Of a DNA stretch of 64,000 nt, positions 48,263-56,508 are shown piece by piece. The DNA comes from Burkholderiales bacterium PBB6. GTDB taxonomy: Bacteria > Pseudomonadota > Gammaproteobacteria > Burkholderiales > Burkholderiaceae_C. Made by a program: the position numbers and the translations under genes. Position 1 is the stretch's first letter; every line of letters starts with the position of its first letter. Where the stretch lies: positions 930,001 to 994,000 of the forward strand of contig NKIH01000001.1 in assembly GCA_002255925.1 (NCBI GenBank), given 5' to 3'. The notes beneath the pieces were generated by a model that saw nothing but the letters and a program-made list of their open reading frames with translations, made no database searches and had not been told where the DNA came from.

Positions 48263-49357
48263 ATGCAGTTCACGGACCTCCAAGCCCAGTACGCGGCCCT
48301 CAAGAGCCAGATCGACAGCCGTATCCAGCGTGTGCTGGACCACGGCCAGTACATCATGGGCCCCGAGGTGACCGAGCTCGAAGGCGCGCTGGCGCAGTTC
48401 ACCGGCAGCCGGCACTGCATCACCGTGTCCAGCGGCACCGAGGCGCTCCTGATCGCGCTGATGGCCCTGGACCTGCAGCCCGGTGACGAGGTCATCACCA
48501 GCCCCTTCACCTTTGCGGCCACGGCCGAGGTGATCGTGCTGCTGGGGGGCGTGCCCGTGTTCGTGGATGTGGAGCCGGACACCTGCAACATCAACGCCGC
48601 GCTGATCGAGGCGGCCATCACGCCACGCACCCGCGCCGTGATGCCGGTGAGCCTGTACGGCCAGGTGGCCGATATGGACGCCATCAATGCGGTGGCCGCA
48701 CGCCATGGCCTGCCGGTGATCGAAGACGCCGCACAAAGCTTCGGCGCCAGCTACCAGGGGCGGCGCAGCTGTGCGCTGTCGACCTTCGGCGCGACGAGTT
48801 TCTTCCCGAGCAAGCCGCTGGGTTGTTATGGCGACGGCGGCGCGCTGTTCACCGACGACGATGCGCTGGCGCAGGCGGCCCGCGAGATTCGCGTGCACGG
48901 CCAGAGCGCCCGCTACACCCACACCCGCGTGGGCGTGGGGGGGCGCATGGACACCCTGCAATGCGCCGTGGTGCTGGCCAAGCTGCCGCGCTTCGAGTGG
49001 GAGCTGGCGCGTCGCCATGCGCTGGGGGAGCGTTACCGCGAGTTGCTGGCCGGCCTCAAGCTGCAACTGCTGGCCGTGCGGCCGGACCGTGACTGCGTGT
49101 GGGGCCAGTTCACCGTGATGGTGGAGGGCCGCACCGAGGTGCAGGCGGCGCTGAAGGAAATGGGTGTGCCCACGGCCGTGCATTACCCGCGCCCGATGCA
49201 CCAGCAGCTGGCCTATGAGCGCTTTGCGCCCGTCAACGGCTGCCCGGTGAGTGAGCAGGTGGCTGCCCGCGTGATGAGCCTGCCGATGAGCGCCGACCTG
49301 ACCGAAGCCGACCAGGACCAGGTGGTGGCGGCGTTGCGCAGCGTGGTGGGCGCCTGA
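48263..49357 (+). CDS. wbpE: UDP-3-keto sugar aminotransferase WbpE
   Basis: This PLP enzyme of the DegT/DnrJ/EryC1 family transfers an amino group from glutamate to C3 of the WbpB product. The 364-residue protein starts MQFTDLQAQYAALKSQID. It has the PLP Lys184 in TSFFPSKPLGCYGDGG, with VIEDAAQSFGASYQGRRSC ahead of it. GRMDTLQCAVVLAKLP and VPTAVHYPRPMHQQ follow. The sequence matches Pseudomonas WbpE in motif after motif. ATG 48263 is used; the frame opens earlier but without family sequence. Confidence 0.93.
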   Translation: MQFTDLQAQYAALKSQIDSRIQRVLDHGQYIMGPEVTELEGALAQFTGSRHCITVSSGTEALLIALMALDLQPGDEVITSPFTFAATAEVIVLLGGVPVFVDVEPDTCNINAALIEAAITPRTRAVMPVSLYGQVADMDAINAVAARHGLPVIEDAAQSFGASYQGRRSCALSTFGATSFFPSKPLGCYGDGGALFTDDDALAQAAREIRVHGQSARYTHTRVGVGGRMDTLQCAVVLAKLPRFEWELARRHALGERYRELLAGLKLQLLAVRPDRDCVWGQFTVMVEGRTEVQAALKEMGVPTAVHYPRPMHQQLAYERFAPVNGCPVSEQVAARVMSLPMSADLTEADQDQVVAALRSVVGA

Positions 49358-49377
49358 AGCCGACCTCCACCCCCACC

Positions 49378-50631
49378 GTGAGCGGCAAGCCCCTGCAAGG
49401 CCTGGCCCGGGCCACCTTCACGCTGCTGGTGGGGGGCGCGATGGCGCAAGCCTTGCCCTTGCTGCTCGTGCCCTTGCTGACGCGCCTGTTTTCACCGGCT
49501 GAGTTTGGTTTGTTCCACCTGTTTGCTGCGGTGGCGGCCAACCTGGCGGTGGTGGCCTGTGCGCGTTTTGAATTTGCCTTGCCGCTGGCCGCTGACGGGC
49601 CGGAAGCGCAGGCCCTGCGCGCGCTGTGCCTGCGCGTGCTGGCAGGCACGGTGGCTCTGAGCGCGCTGGGGGCCGTGGGCTGGTGGCTGGCGGGCGTGGC
49701 TGCCTGGGTGGCATGGCTGCCGGCGGCGGTGGCCGCGGCCGGTGCGGTGTCGCTGGCCACGATGTGGGCCACTCGGGCCCAGCGCTTCCAGGCGCTGGCG
49801 GTGGCACGGGTGCTGCAGTACGGCGGTGCGGCGCTGGCGCAGGTGGCCGCGGGCTGGGCGGGTGCCGGAGTGCCGGGCTTGATCGCCGCGCCCATCGCCG
49901 CTGCGCTGCTGGCCACGGTCTGGCTGCGGCTGCCGCTGGCATGGGGATCGGCCGATCTGGTGGATTGGCGGGCGCTGGTGCGCAAGTACCGCGACTTTCC
50001 GCTGCTCAACACCCCGCATGCCTTTGCCGGCGCCCTGCAAGACACCGCCAGCGTGGCCTTGATCGCTGCCACGCTCGGCCCGGCCGCTGCAGGCTTCTGG
50101 GGCCTGGGCCTGCGCTACCTGAAGGCACCGGCCACGCTGGTGGGCAGTGCGGTGTCGCAGGCACTGTATCCGAAGCTGGCTGCGGGCGGTGGCCGGGCCA
50201 CGCTGGCGGGGCGGCAGGCGGTGCGGCAACTCATCGGCTTGTTGGCATTGGGCGCGGCGCCGCTGGTGCTGGTGTTGTGGACACTCGGCCCCTGGCTGTT
50301 TGCCTGGCTGTTCGGGGAGGCCTGGCGTGAAGCCGGCTCACTGGCCCGGGCCCTGTCGCTCTACATTGGCCTGCACTTCATGGCCGCGCCGCTGGCGGTG
50401 GTGACCATGGCCTGGCAAGCGCAGGCCTGGGCGCTGAAGCTCGCGTTGTTTGGCCAAGTGCTGTTCGTGGGCGCGCTGGTGGCCGGCATGGCCTGGGGCG
50501 GCCTGCAGGGCGCGGGCTGGGCCGTGTCGGTGGCCATGACCGGCTATTTCGGCTATTACATGCTGGCACTGGCCCGATGGCCGGTGAGCACCGACCCCGT
50601 GCCCGATCCAATGGAACAATCTGCACCGTGA
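49378..50631 (+). CDS. Wzx-type polysaccharide flippase
   Basis: The 417-residue protein has about twelve hydrophobic helices and the polysaccharide-biosynthesis (MOP exporter) layout. RLFSPAEFGLFHLFAAVAANLAVVACARFEFALPLA occurs early (helices 1-2), and FPLLNTPHAFAGALQDTASVALIA mid-protein. It should flip undecaprenyl-linked oligosaccharide across the inner membrane. GTG 49378 lies 20 bases after wbpE. Its stop overlaps the acyltransferase start. No Wzy polymerase is seen nearby. Confidence 0.85.
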   Translation: MSGKPLQGLARATFTLLVGGAMAQALPLLLVPLLTRLFSPAEFGLFHLFAAVAANLAVVACARFEFALPLAADGPEAQALRALCLRVLAGTVALSALGAVGWWLAGVAAWVAWLPAAVAAAGAVSLATMWATRAQRFQALAVARVLQYGGAALAQVAAGWAGAGVPGLIAAPIAAALLATVWLRLPLAWGSADLVDWRALVRKYRDFPLLNTPHAFAGALQDTASVALIAATLGPAAAGFWGLGLRYLKAPATLVGSAVSQALYPKLAAGGGRATLAGRQAVRQLIGLLALGAAPLVLVLWTLGPWLFAWLFGEAWREAGSLARALSLYIGLHFMAAPLAVVTMAWQAQAWALKLALFGQVLFVGALVAGMAWGGLQGAGWAVSVAMTGYFGYYMLALARWPVSTDPVPDPMEQSAP

Positions 50632-51236
50632 AAACCGCCTTGCGAGCCCTCATCAACCGCTGGCGCCGCCGTTGGGTGCGCGCGCTGCATCACCGCGTGC
50701 TGTTCGGCGAGCGCAGCCAGGGGCGATTGCTGCCGCACACGCGCATCTCGCCGTCGGCCTGCATCGAGCATGAAGACCGGCTGGAGCTGGGCGATCACGT
50801 TTTCATCGGCCCGTTCAACTTCATCGAGGCCAGCGGTGGCATCACCCTCGGCGAGGGCGTGCAAGTGACCAGCCATTGCAGCATCGTCACGCATTCGTCC
50901 CACCGATCGCAGCGCCTGCTGGGCGACGCCTTCGCCAACTGGCCGACCGGCATGGTGGGCACGCGGCCGGGCTGGATCAGCGGCCCGGTGGAGATCGGCG
51001 CGTACAGCTTCATCGGCCCGCACAGCCTGATCGAGGCCAATACCCGGCTGGGCAAGGGCACGCTGGTGTGTGCCGGCAGCTTCGTGCGCGGCGAGTACCC
51101 GGATTTCGTGATCCTCGAAGGCCAGCCCGCCCGCGTGGTGGGCGACAGCCGGCGCGCCGACGAAGCGCTGCTGGTGCGCCACCCCGAGCTGCGCCCTCTG
51201 TATGAAGCCTGGGCGGGCACCGGCGGGCCGCTGTGA
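50628..51236 (+). CDS. Left-handed beta-helix acyltransferase
   Basis: The 202-residue protein starts GTG 50628 inside the flippase stop. After a basic N-terminus (LINRWRRRWVRALHHR) it has hexapeptide repeats typical of WbbJ/maltose O-acetyltransferases: RLELGDHVFIGPFNFIEA, VTSHCSIVTHSSH with a possible catalytic His, and GPVEIGAYSFIGPHSLI. It probably O-acetylates the glycan. No N-terminal Rossmann part is present, so it is not PglD-like. It ends overlapping the next glycosyltransferase gene. Confidence 0.8.
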   Translation: MKTALRALINRWRRRWVRALHHRVLFGERSQGRLLPHTRISPSACIEHEDRLELGDHVFIGPFNFIEASGGITLGEGVQVTSHCSIVTHSSHRSQRLLGDAFANWPTGMVGTRPGWISGPVEIGAYSFIGPHSLIEANTRLGKGTLVCAGSFVRGEYPDFVILEGQPARVVGDSRRADEALLVRHPELRPLYEAWAGTGGPL

Positions 51237-52312
51237 TGCGCCTGGTGCTTATCGGCGATGGCGACAGCCCGCACCTGCTGAAATGGGCGCGCGCGCTGGC
51301 GCCCCGGGTAGAGTTGTGGGCGGTGTCCAGCCGCGGCTTTTTGCCGGGCTTTGATGCCGTGCTGCCGCCCGAGCGGCGATTGGCGCTGGGCACGAACCCC
51401 CGTTTTGAAGGCGGCAACGCCGGCTTGTTGAAAGCCCTGCCGACGCTGGTGCGCTGGCTGCGCCAGGTGCAGCCGGACTGGCTGGCGCCGCACTACCTCA
51501 CGTCGCATGGCACGCTGGCCTGGCTGGCGGTGCGTTGGGGTGGTGTGCGGGCCCGCATCGCTGGCTCTGCCTGGGGCTCGGACGTGCTGGTGGCGCCTGA
51601 GCGCAGCCGCGTGCTGCGCTGGCTCACCCGCCGTGTGCTGCGCGCCTGCACGCTGTGCACCAGCGATTCCCGCCACATGACGGGCCGCATGTTGGCCCTG
51701 GGCGCGGGCGAGGTGATGACCTTTCCGTTCGGGCTGGAAGCCTTGCCTGAACTGCCGGCCACGCGCGATGAACACCTGTTTTTTGCCAACCGCGGCTTGG
51801 AGCGCCTGTACGCGCCCGGTCGGGTGCTGGAGGTGTTTGCGGCGCTCAGCCGGGGCTGGCCCGAAGCGCGGCTGGTGGTGGCCCACGACGGCAGCGAACG
51901 CGCCGCCCTGGAAGCCCGCGCCGCGCAGCCGGACCTGCTCGGCCGTGTCACCTTCACGGGCCGGCTGGACGCTGAAACGCAGGCCGGCTGGTATGCCCGC
52001 GCCCGCTGGTACCTGAGCTTGCCGACGAGCGATTCGGTGTCGGTGTCGGTGCTTGAAGCCATGGCCTATGGCGCGATGCCCGTGCTGTCTGATCTGCCCG
52101 CCAACCGCGAGCTGGTGGTGGACGGCGAGAACGGCATCATCCTGGCCGATGGCGAATGGCCAGATCGGCAGCGCCTGGCACCACTGGCCAGCCGGGCCGA
52201 TGCAGTGAGCCGCCAACTGCACGACTGGGTGGGCGAGCACGCCCTGTTCCCGCGCAGCGTGGCGACGTATGTGGAACGCCTGGAGCAACTGGGCGGGCAG
52301 CGCGCTTCATGA
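51236..52312 (+). CDS. GT4-like glycosyltransferase
   Basis: The 358-residue protein has a GT-B fold by eye. The N-terminal half holds LVLIGDGDSPHLLKWARALAP. The C-terminal half shows the donor-binding segment SVSVSVLEAMAYGAMPVLSDLPANREL with the EX7E-like pair. GT4 family members use nucleotide sugars with retention. Donor and acceptor are unknown. It overlaps the neighbouring genes by single start/stop codons on each side. Confidence 0.8.
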   Translation: MRLVLIGDGDSPHLLKWARALAPRVELWAVSSRGFLPGFDAVLPPERRLALGTNPRFEGGNAGLLKALPTLVRWLRQVQPDWLAPHYLTSHGTLAWLAVRWGGVRARIAGSAWGSDVLVAPERSRVLRWLTRRVLRACTLCTSDSRHMTGRMLALGAGEVMTFPFGLEALPELPATRDEHLFFANRGLERLYAPGRVLEVFAALSRGWPEARLVVAHDGSERAALEARAAQPDLLGRVTFTGRLDAETQAGWYARARWYLSLPTSDSVSVSVLEAMAYGAMPVLSDLPANRELVVDGENGIILADGEWPDRQRLAPLASRADAVSRQLHDWVGEHALFPRSVATYVERLEQLGGQRAS

Positions 52313-53553
52313 ACATCCTCTACCTGAACCACTACGCCGGCTCGCCCGCACTGGGCATGGAATACCGGCCCTACTACCTGGCCCGTGAATGGGTGCGCGC
52401 CGGCCACCAGGTGACCATGGTGGGCGCTGATTTTTCGCATGTGCGCAGCCGCCAGCCCGCGGCTTCCAGCGAGGTGGTCGACGGCATTGACTACCGGTGG
52501 TTCAAGACGCCGGCCTACCAGGGCAATGGCCTCGGCCGGGTGAAGAACATCGCGGCGTTCCTGAGGCAGGTCTGGCAGCAAGCCCCGGCGCTGGTGGCGG
52601 CGCACAAGCCCGATGTGGTGATCGCTTCCAGCACCTACCCGATGGACATCTGGGTGGCGCGCCGCCTGGCCCGGCTGGCTGGCGCCACGCTGGTGTTCGA
52701 GGTGCATGACCTGTGGCCGTTGTCGCCCATCGAACTCTCGGGCATGTCGCCCTGGCACCCGTTTGCGTTGCTGTGCGGCTGGGCTGAAAAAACCGCCTAC
52801 CGCTGCGCCGATGTCGTGATCTCGATGTTGCCCAAGGTGCATGCGCACATGGCCTCGCGCGGGCTGGACCTGCGCAAGCTGACCATCGTGCCCAACGGCA
52901 TTTCGCCCGACGACTGGCAGCAGCAACCCGAGCCGCTGAAGCCCGAGGTGGCGCAGGCCATCGCCCAGGCCCGGAAAGCCGGCCACACCGTGCTGGGCTA
53001 TGCCGGCTCGATGGGCTTGCCGAACGCGCTGGACATGCTGCTCGACGCCGCCGCCAGCATGCGGAGCGCCCCGGTAAGCGTGGTGATGGTGGGTGACGGC
53101 CATGAGCGCGCCCGGCTGGTGCAACGCATCGCTGACGAGAAGCTCGCGAACGTGCATTGGCTCGGCCCGATTCCGAAGGCGCAGATCCCGTCGTTCCTCG
53201 CGGCGATCGACCTGGCCTACATCGGCTGGCAGCGCGTGCCCATCTACCGCTTTGGCATTGCGCCCAACAAGTTGATGGACTACCTGATGGCGGGCTGCCC
53301 GGTGCTGCATGCGGTGGAGGCGGGCAACGACCCGGTGGCCGAAGCGGGCTGTGGTGTGACCGTGCCGCCCGAGAGTGCCGAGGCCGTGGTGAGCGGCCTG
53401 AACACGCTGCTGCAGGCCACCCCCGACGAGCGCCGCGCGATGGGTGAGCGGGGCCGCGCCTTTGTGTTGGCTGAACACACCTACCCGGTGCTGGCCGAGC
53501 GCTTTCTGCAGGCCTGCCGCGTGGCGGGTGCAGGGCCTGGCGCCTCGCCCTGA
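52309..53553 (+). CDS. WbuB-like GT4 glycosyltransferase
   Basis: The 414-residue protein starts MNILYLNHYAGSPALGMEYRPYYLAREW, the opening seen in WbuB-type amino-sugar transferases. It has EVHDLWPLSPIELSG, IVPNGISPDDW, and the late segment PNKLMDYLMAGCPVLHAVEAGNDPVAEAGCG. A GT-B fold is likely. The donor may be one of the UDP-amino sugars made by neighbouring enzymes; this is inference. ATG 52309 overlaps the preceding stop. Confidence 0.83.
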   Translation: MNILYLNHYAGSPALGMEYRPYYLAREWVRAGHQVTMVGADFSHVRSRQPAASSEVVDGIDYRWFKTPAYQGNGLGRVKNIAAFLRQVWQQAPALVAAHKPDVVIASSTYPMDIWVARRLARLAGATLVFEVHDLWPLSPIELSGMSPWHPFALLCGWAEKTAYRCADVVISMLPKVHAHMASRGLDLRKLTIVPNGISPDDWQQQPEPLKPEVAQAIAQARKAGHTVLGYAGSMGLPNALDMLLDAAASMRSAPVSVVMVGDGHERARLVQRIADEKLANVHWLGPIPKAQIPSFLAAIDLAYIGWQRVPIYRFGIAPNKLMDYLMAGCPVLHAVEAGNDPVAEAGCGVTVPPESAEAVVSGLNTLLQATPDERRAMGERGRAFVLAEHTYPVLAERFLQACRVAGAGPGASP

Positions 53554-53623
53554 GGGCGGCGTTCCGGTGGACAATCTGCGCTGTGCCGCGCCACCTGCGC
53601 GCTGAACCGACATTTCCTGAACC

Positions 53624-54799
53624 ATGACCGCTGCTGCCGACCTGCCATTTCTGCCCTTCGCCCTGCCCGAGATCGGTGAGGAAGAGATCAATGAAGTGGT
53701 CGACACGCTGCGGTCAGGCTGGGTGACCACCGGCCCGAAGGCGCGCCGCTTCGAGCAGGCCTTCACCGAATTCCTGGGTGACCCGTCGCTGCAGAGCATC
53801 GCCGTCAACTCGGCCACGGCCGGCCTGCACCTGGCCCTGGAAGCCCTGGGCATCGGCCCGGGCGATGAGGTCATCACCACCACCCACACGTTCACCGCCA
53901 CCGCCGAGGTGGTGCGCTACCTCGGGGCCGACGTCAAGCTGGTCGACATCGACCCGCGCACCCTGAACATCGACGTGGCGGCCGTGGCCGCGGCCATCAC
54001 GCCGCGCACCAAGTGCGTCATCCCGGTGCATTACGCCGGCCTGGCTGCCGACATGACCGCGCTGCTGGCCCTGGCCCGCCAGCACGGCTTGAAGGTGGTG
54101 GAAGACGCTGCGCACGCGCTGCCCACCACCCACCATGGCCAGCTCATTGGCACGCTGGGCAGCGACGTGACCGTGTTCAGCTTCTACGCCAACAAGACCA
54201 TCACCACCGGTGAAGGCGGCATGCTGGTGACGCGAGATCCGGCGATTGCCGATCGTGCCCGCGTGATGCGCCTGCACGGCATCAACCGCGATGCGTTTGA
54301 CCGCTTCACCGCCAAGGTGCCGAGCTGGTTCTATGAAATCGTCGCGCCCGGCTTCAAGTACAACCTGACCGACATTGCCGCGGGGCTCGGCCTGCATCAA
54401 CTCGGTCGTGCGCGTGGCTTCCAGGCCAAGCGTGTGGCGCTGGCGGCCGATTACGCCGAGGCGCTGGCTGGCCTGCCGCTGGTGCTGCCGCCCGAGCCGG
54501 CCGCGGGTGATCTGCATTCGTGGCACCTGTATGTGGTGCGCCTGAGCGATGACGCGCCCATCACGCGTGACGCCTTCATCGAGGCGCTGTACGCCGAAGG
54601 CATCGGCTGCAGCGTGCACTACATCCCGCTGCACCTGCACCCCTACTGGCGCGAGACCTATGGCCTGCGCGCCGAAGACTTCCCGCACAGCCAGCATGCG
54701 TTCGAGCGCATGGTGAGCCTGCCGCTTTACACCCGCATGAGCCGCGACGACGTGCTGCGCGTGGCCGCGGCGGCGCGGCGCGCACTCGGCCGGGCCTGA
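53624..54799 (+). CDS. DegT/DnrJ/EryC1 aminotransferase, second copy in the locus
   Basis: The 391-residue PLP enzyme has [27 protein letters not shown] and the PLP Lys191 in [15 protein letters not shown]. The [15 protein letters not shown] and [12 protein letters not shown] segments follow. The form resembles 4-aminotransferases acting on UDP-4-keto-6-deoxy-HexNAc, such as PglE-type enzymes. The nearby WbpM-type dehydratase would make that substrate. It is distinct from WbpE, which is truncated at the N-terminus relative to it. Confidence 0.85.
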   Translation: MTAAADLPFLPFALPEIGEEEINEVVDTLRSGWVTTGPKARRFEQAFTEFLGDPSLQSIAVNSATAGLHLALEALGIGPGDEVITTTHTFTATAEVVRYLGADVKLVDIDPRTLNIDVAAVAAAITPRTKCVIPVHYAGLAADMTALLALARQHGLKVVEDAAHALPTTHHGQLIGTLGSDVTVFSFYANKTITTGEGGMLVTRDPAIADRARVMRLHGINRDAFDRFTAKVPSWFYEIVAPGFKYNLTDIAAGLGLHQLGRARGFQAKRVALAADYAEALAGLPLVLPPEPAAGDLHSWHLYVVRLSDDAPITRDAFIEALYAEGIGCSVHYIPLHLHPYWRETYGLRAEDFPHSQHAFERMVSLPLYTRMSRDDVLRVAAAARRALGRA

Positions 54800-54807
54800 C
54801 ACCGCTG

Positions 54808-55401
54808 ATGGCCAAACGTGCCTTTGATGTGCTGGTGGCCTTGCTGGGGCTGCTGGTGCTGGCGGTGCCCGGGCTGTGCCTAGCACTGGCCATCAAGCTC
54901 GACAGCCCGGGCCCGGTGTTCTTCAGGCAAGAGCGCGTGGGCCGGGGCGGGCGCCTGTTCCGCATCCACAAGTTCCGCACGATGCGGGTGGATGCCGAGC
55001 GCGCCGGCCAGTTGACCGTGGGCGACGACCAGCGCATCACCCGCGTCGGCCACTGGCTGCGTGCCCGCCGACTGGATGAGCTGCCGCAGCTGATCGACGT
55101 GCTGGTGGGCAGCATGAGCCTGGTGGGCCCGCGCCCGGAAGTGCCGCGCTACGTGGCGCTGTACCCGGCCCACCTGCGGGCCGTGGTGCTGAGCGTGCGC
55201 CCCGGCATCACCGACCCCGCCTCGCTGGCCTTCCGCAACGAGGGCGAGCAACTGGCGGCTGCCGCCGACCCCGAGCGCGAGTATGTCGAGGTCATCCTGC
55301 CGGCCAAGCTGGCCGCTGCGGCGCACTATGCGGCGCAGGCCTCGCTGCTGCGCGATGTGGGTGTGCTGCTGCGCACAGTTCGCGTCTTGTTGCGCGGCTG
55401 A
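54808..55401 (+). CDS. Undecaprenyl-phosphate sugar-phosphate transferase (PglC-like)
   Basis: This initiating enzyme moves a sugar-1-phosphate to undecaprenyl phosphate. The 197-residue protein has one N-terminal re-entrant helix (DVLVALLGLLVLAVPGLCLALAIKLDS) and the conserved PVFFRQERVGRGGRLFRIHKFRTM block. LDELPQLIDVLVGSMSLVGPRPEVP follows. The short length is that of the monotopic PglC class, not of the WbaP class with extra helices. The acceptor sugar is probably the 4-amino or acetamido sugar of this locus. Confidence 0.88.
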   Translation: MAKRAFDVLVALLGLLVLAVPGLCLALAIKLDSPGPVFFRQERVGRGGRLFRIHKFRTMRVDAERAGQLTVGDDQRITRVGHWLRARRLDELPQLIDVLVGSMSLVGPRPEVPRYVALYPAHLRAVVLSVRPGITDPASLAFRNEGEQLAAAADPEREYVEVILPAKLAAAAHYAAQASLLRDVGVLLRTVRVLLRG

Positions 55402-55482
55402 ATTCAGGGGGTGGCATGCGGCCATCCAACCGCTGCGCCCCACTTAAAATCTCTCGATCCAACCACCTTCAGGGAACACACC

Positions 55483-56508
55483 TTGGCAACCGTACTTCTG
55501 ACCGGCGCGACTGGCTACATCGGCTCGCACACCTGGCTTTCGCTGTTGGCGGCTGGTTTTCAGGTGGTGGGGGTGGACGATTTTTCGAACAGCTCGCCAG
55601 AAGTGCTGAAGCGGCTCGAAGCCCTGTCGGGCCAGCAGCCCGACTTCGTTCAGCTCAATGTGTGTGATCCGGTGGCGATGGACGCGCTGTTCGCCTCGCG
55701 CCGCATCGACGCCGTGGTGCACTTCGCCGCGTTCAAGGCCGTGGGCGAATCCACTGCCAAGCCGCTGGAGTATTTCCAGAACAACCTCGGTGGCCTGCTG
55801 AACACCTGCCAGGCGATGCGCCGGCATGGCGTCAAGCGCATCGTCTTCAGCTCGTCGGCAACGGTGTACGGCCAGCCCGACGTGCTGCCGATCCGCGAAG
55901 ATGCCCGCACCAGCACCACCAACCCGTATGGCGCCACCAAGCTGATGGGGGAGCAGATCCTGGCAGACGTGGGCGCATCTGATGCCGAATGGCAGATTGG
56001 CTGCCTGCGTTATTTCAACCCGGTTGGCGCCCATGAGAGCGGCCAGATCGGCGAAGACCCGAGCGGCATCCCGAACAACCTGATGCCCTACGTGGCGCAG
56101 GTGGCCGTGGGCCGCCGCGCTCGTCTGCAGGTGTTTGGCAGCGACTACGACACCGCCGACGGCACCGGCGTGCGCGACTACATCCATGTGGTGGACCTGG
56201 CCGATGGCCACGTGGCTGCGTTGACTGCGCTGCTGCGCGGCGAACCTAGCTTCACCGTGAACCTGGGCACGGGCCAGGGCTACAGCGTGCTGGACGTGGT
56301 GGCGGCCTACGAGCGTGCCAGCGGCCGCCCGGTGCCTTATGACCTGGTGCCGCGTCGCCCGGGCGATGTGGCCGCCTGCTACGCCGACCCCGCCACCGCC
56401 AAGGCCAAGCTGGGCTGGGTGGCCACGCGCGGGCTTGATCAGATGTGCACCGACAGCTGGCGCTGGCAGCAGCAGAACCCGAACGGGTTCGGGCAGCCTG
56501 CGGCGTGA
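55483..56508 (+). CDS. galE: UDP-glucose 4-epimerase
   Basis: It interconverts UDP-Glc/UDP-Gal, or the N-acetyl forms. The 341-residue protein begins at TTG 55483, supported by AGGGA ahead of it. It has GATGYIGSHTWLSLL, the catalytic Tyr149 and Lys153 in NPYGATK, and Ser in VFSSSATVYG. FGSDYDTADGTGVRDYIHVVDLADGHV is the GalE signature. TAAAAT at 55445-55450 may be its -10. The stop overlaps the next gene (TGATG). Confidence 0.93.
   Translation: MATVLLTGATGYIGSHTWLSLLAAGFQVVGVDDFSNSSPEVLKRLEALSGQQPDFVQLNVCDPVAMDALFASRRIDAVVHFAAFKAVGESTAKPLEYFQNNLGGLLNTCQAMRRHGVKRIVFSSSATVYGQPDVLPIREDARTSTTNPYGATKLMGEQILADVGASDAEWQIGCLRYFNPVGAHESGQIGEDPSGIPNNLMPYVAQVAVGRRARLQVFGSDYDTADGTGVRDYIHVVDLADGHVAALTALLRGEPSFTVNLGTGQGYSVLDVVAAYERASGRPVPYDLVPRRPGDVAACYADPATAKAKLGWVATRGLDQMCTDSWRWQQQNPNGFGQPAA

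Noticed and set aside
52066..53901. 611-residue minus-strand frame opposite the WbuB-like glycosyltransferase
   Set aside because: Spans three real plus-strand genes and shows no motif.
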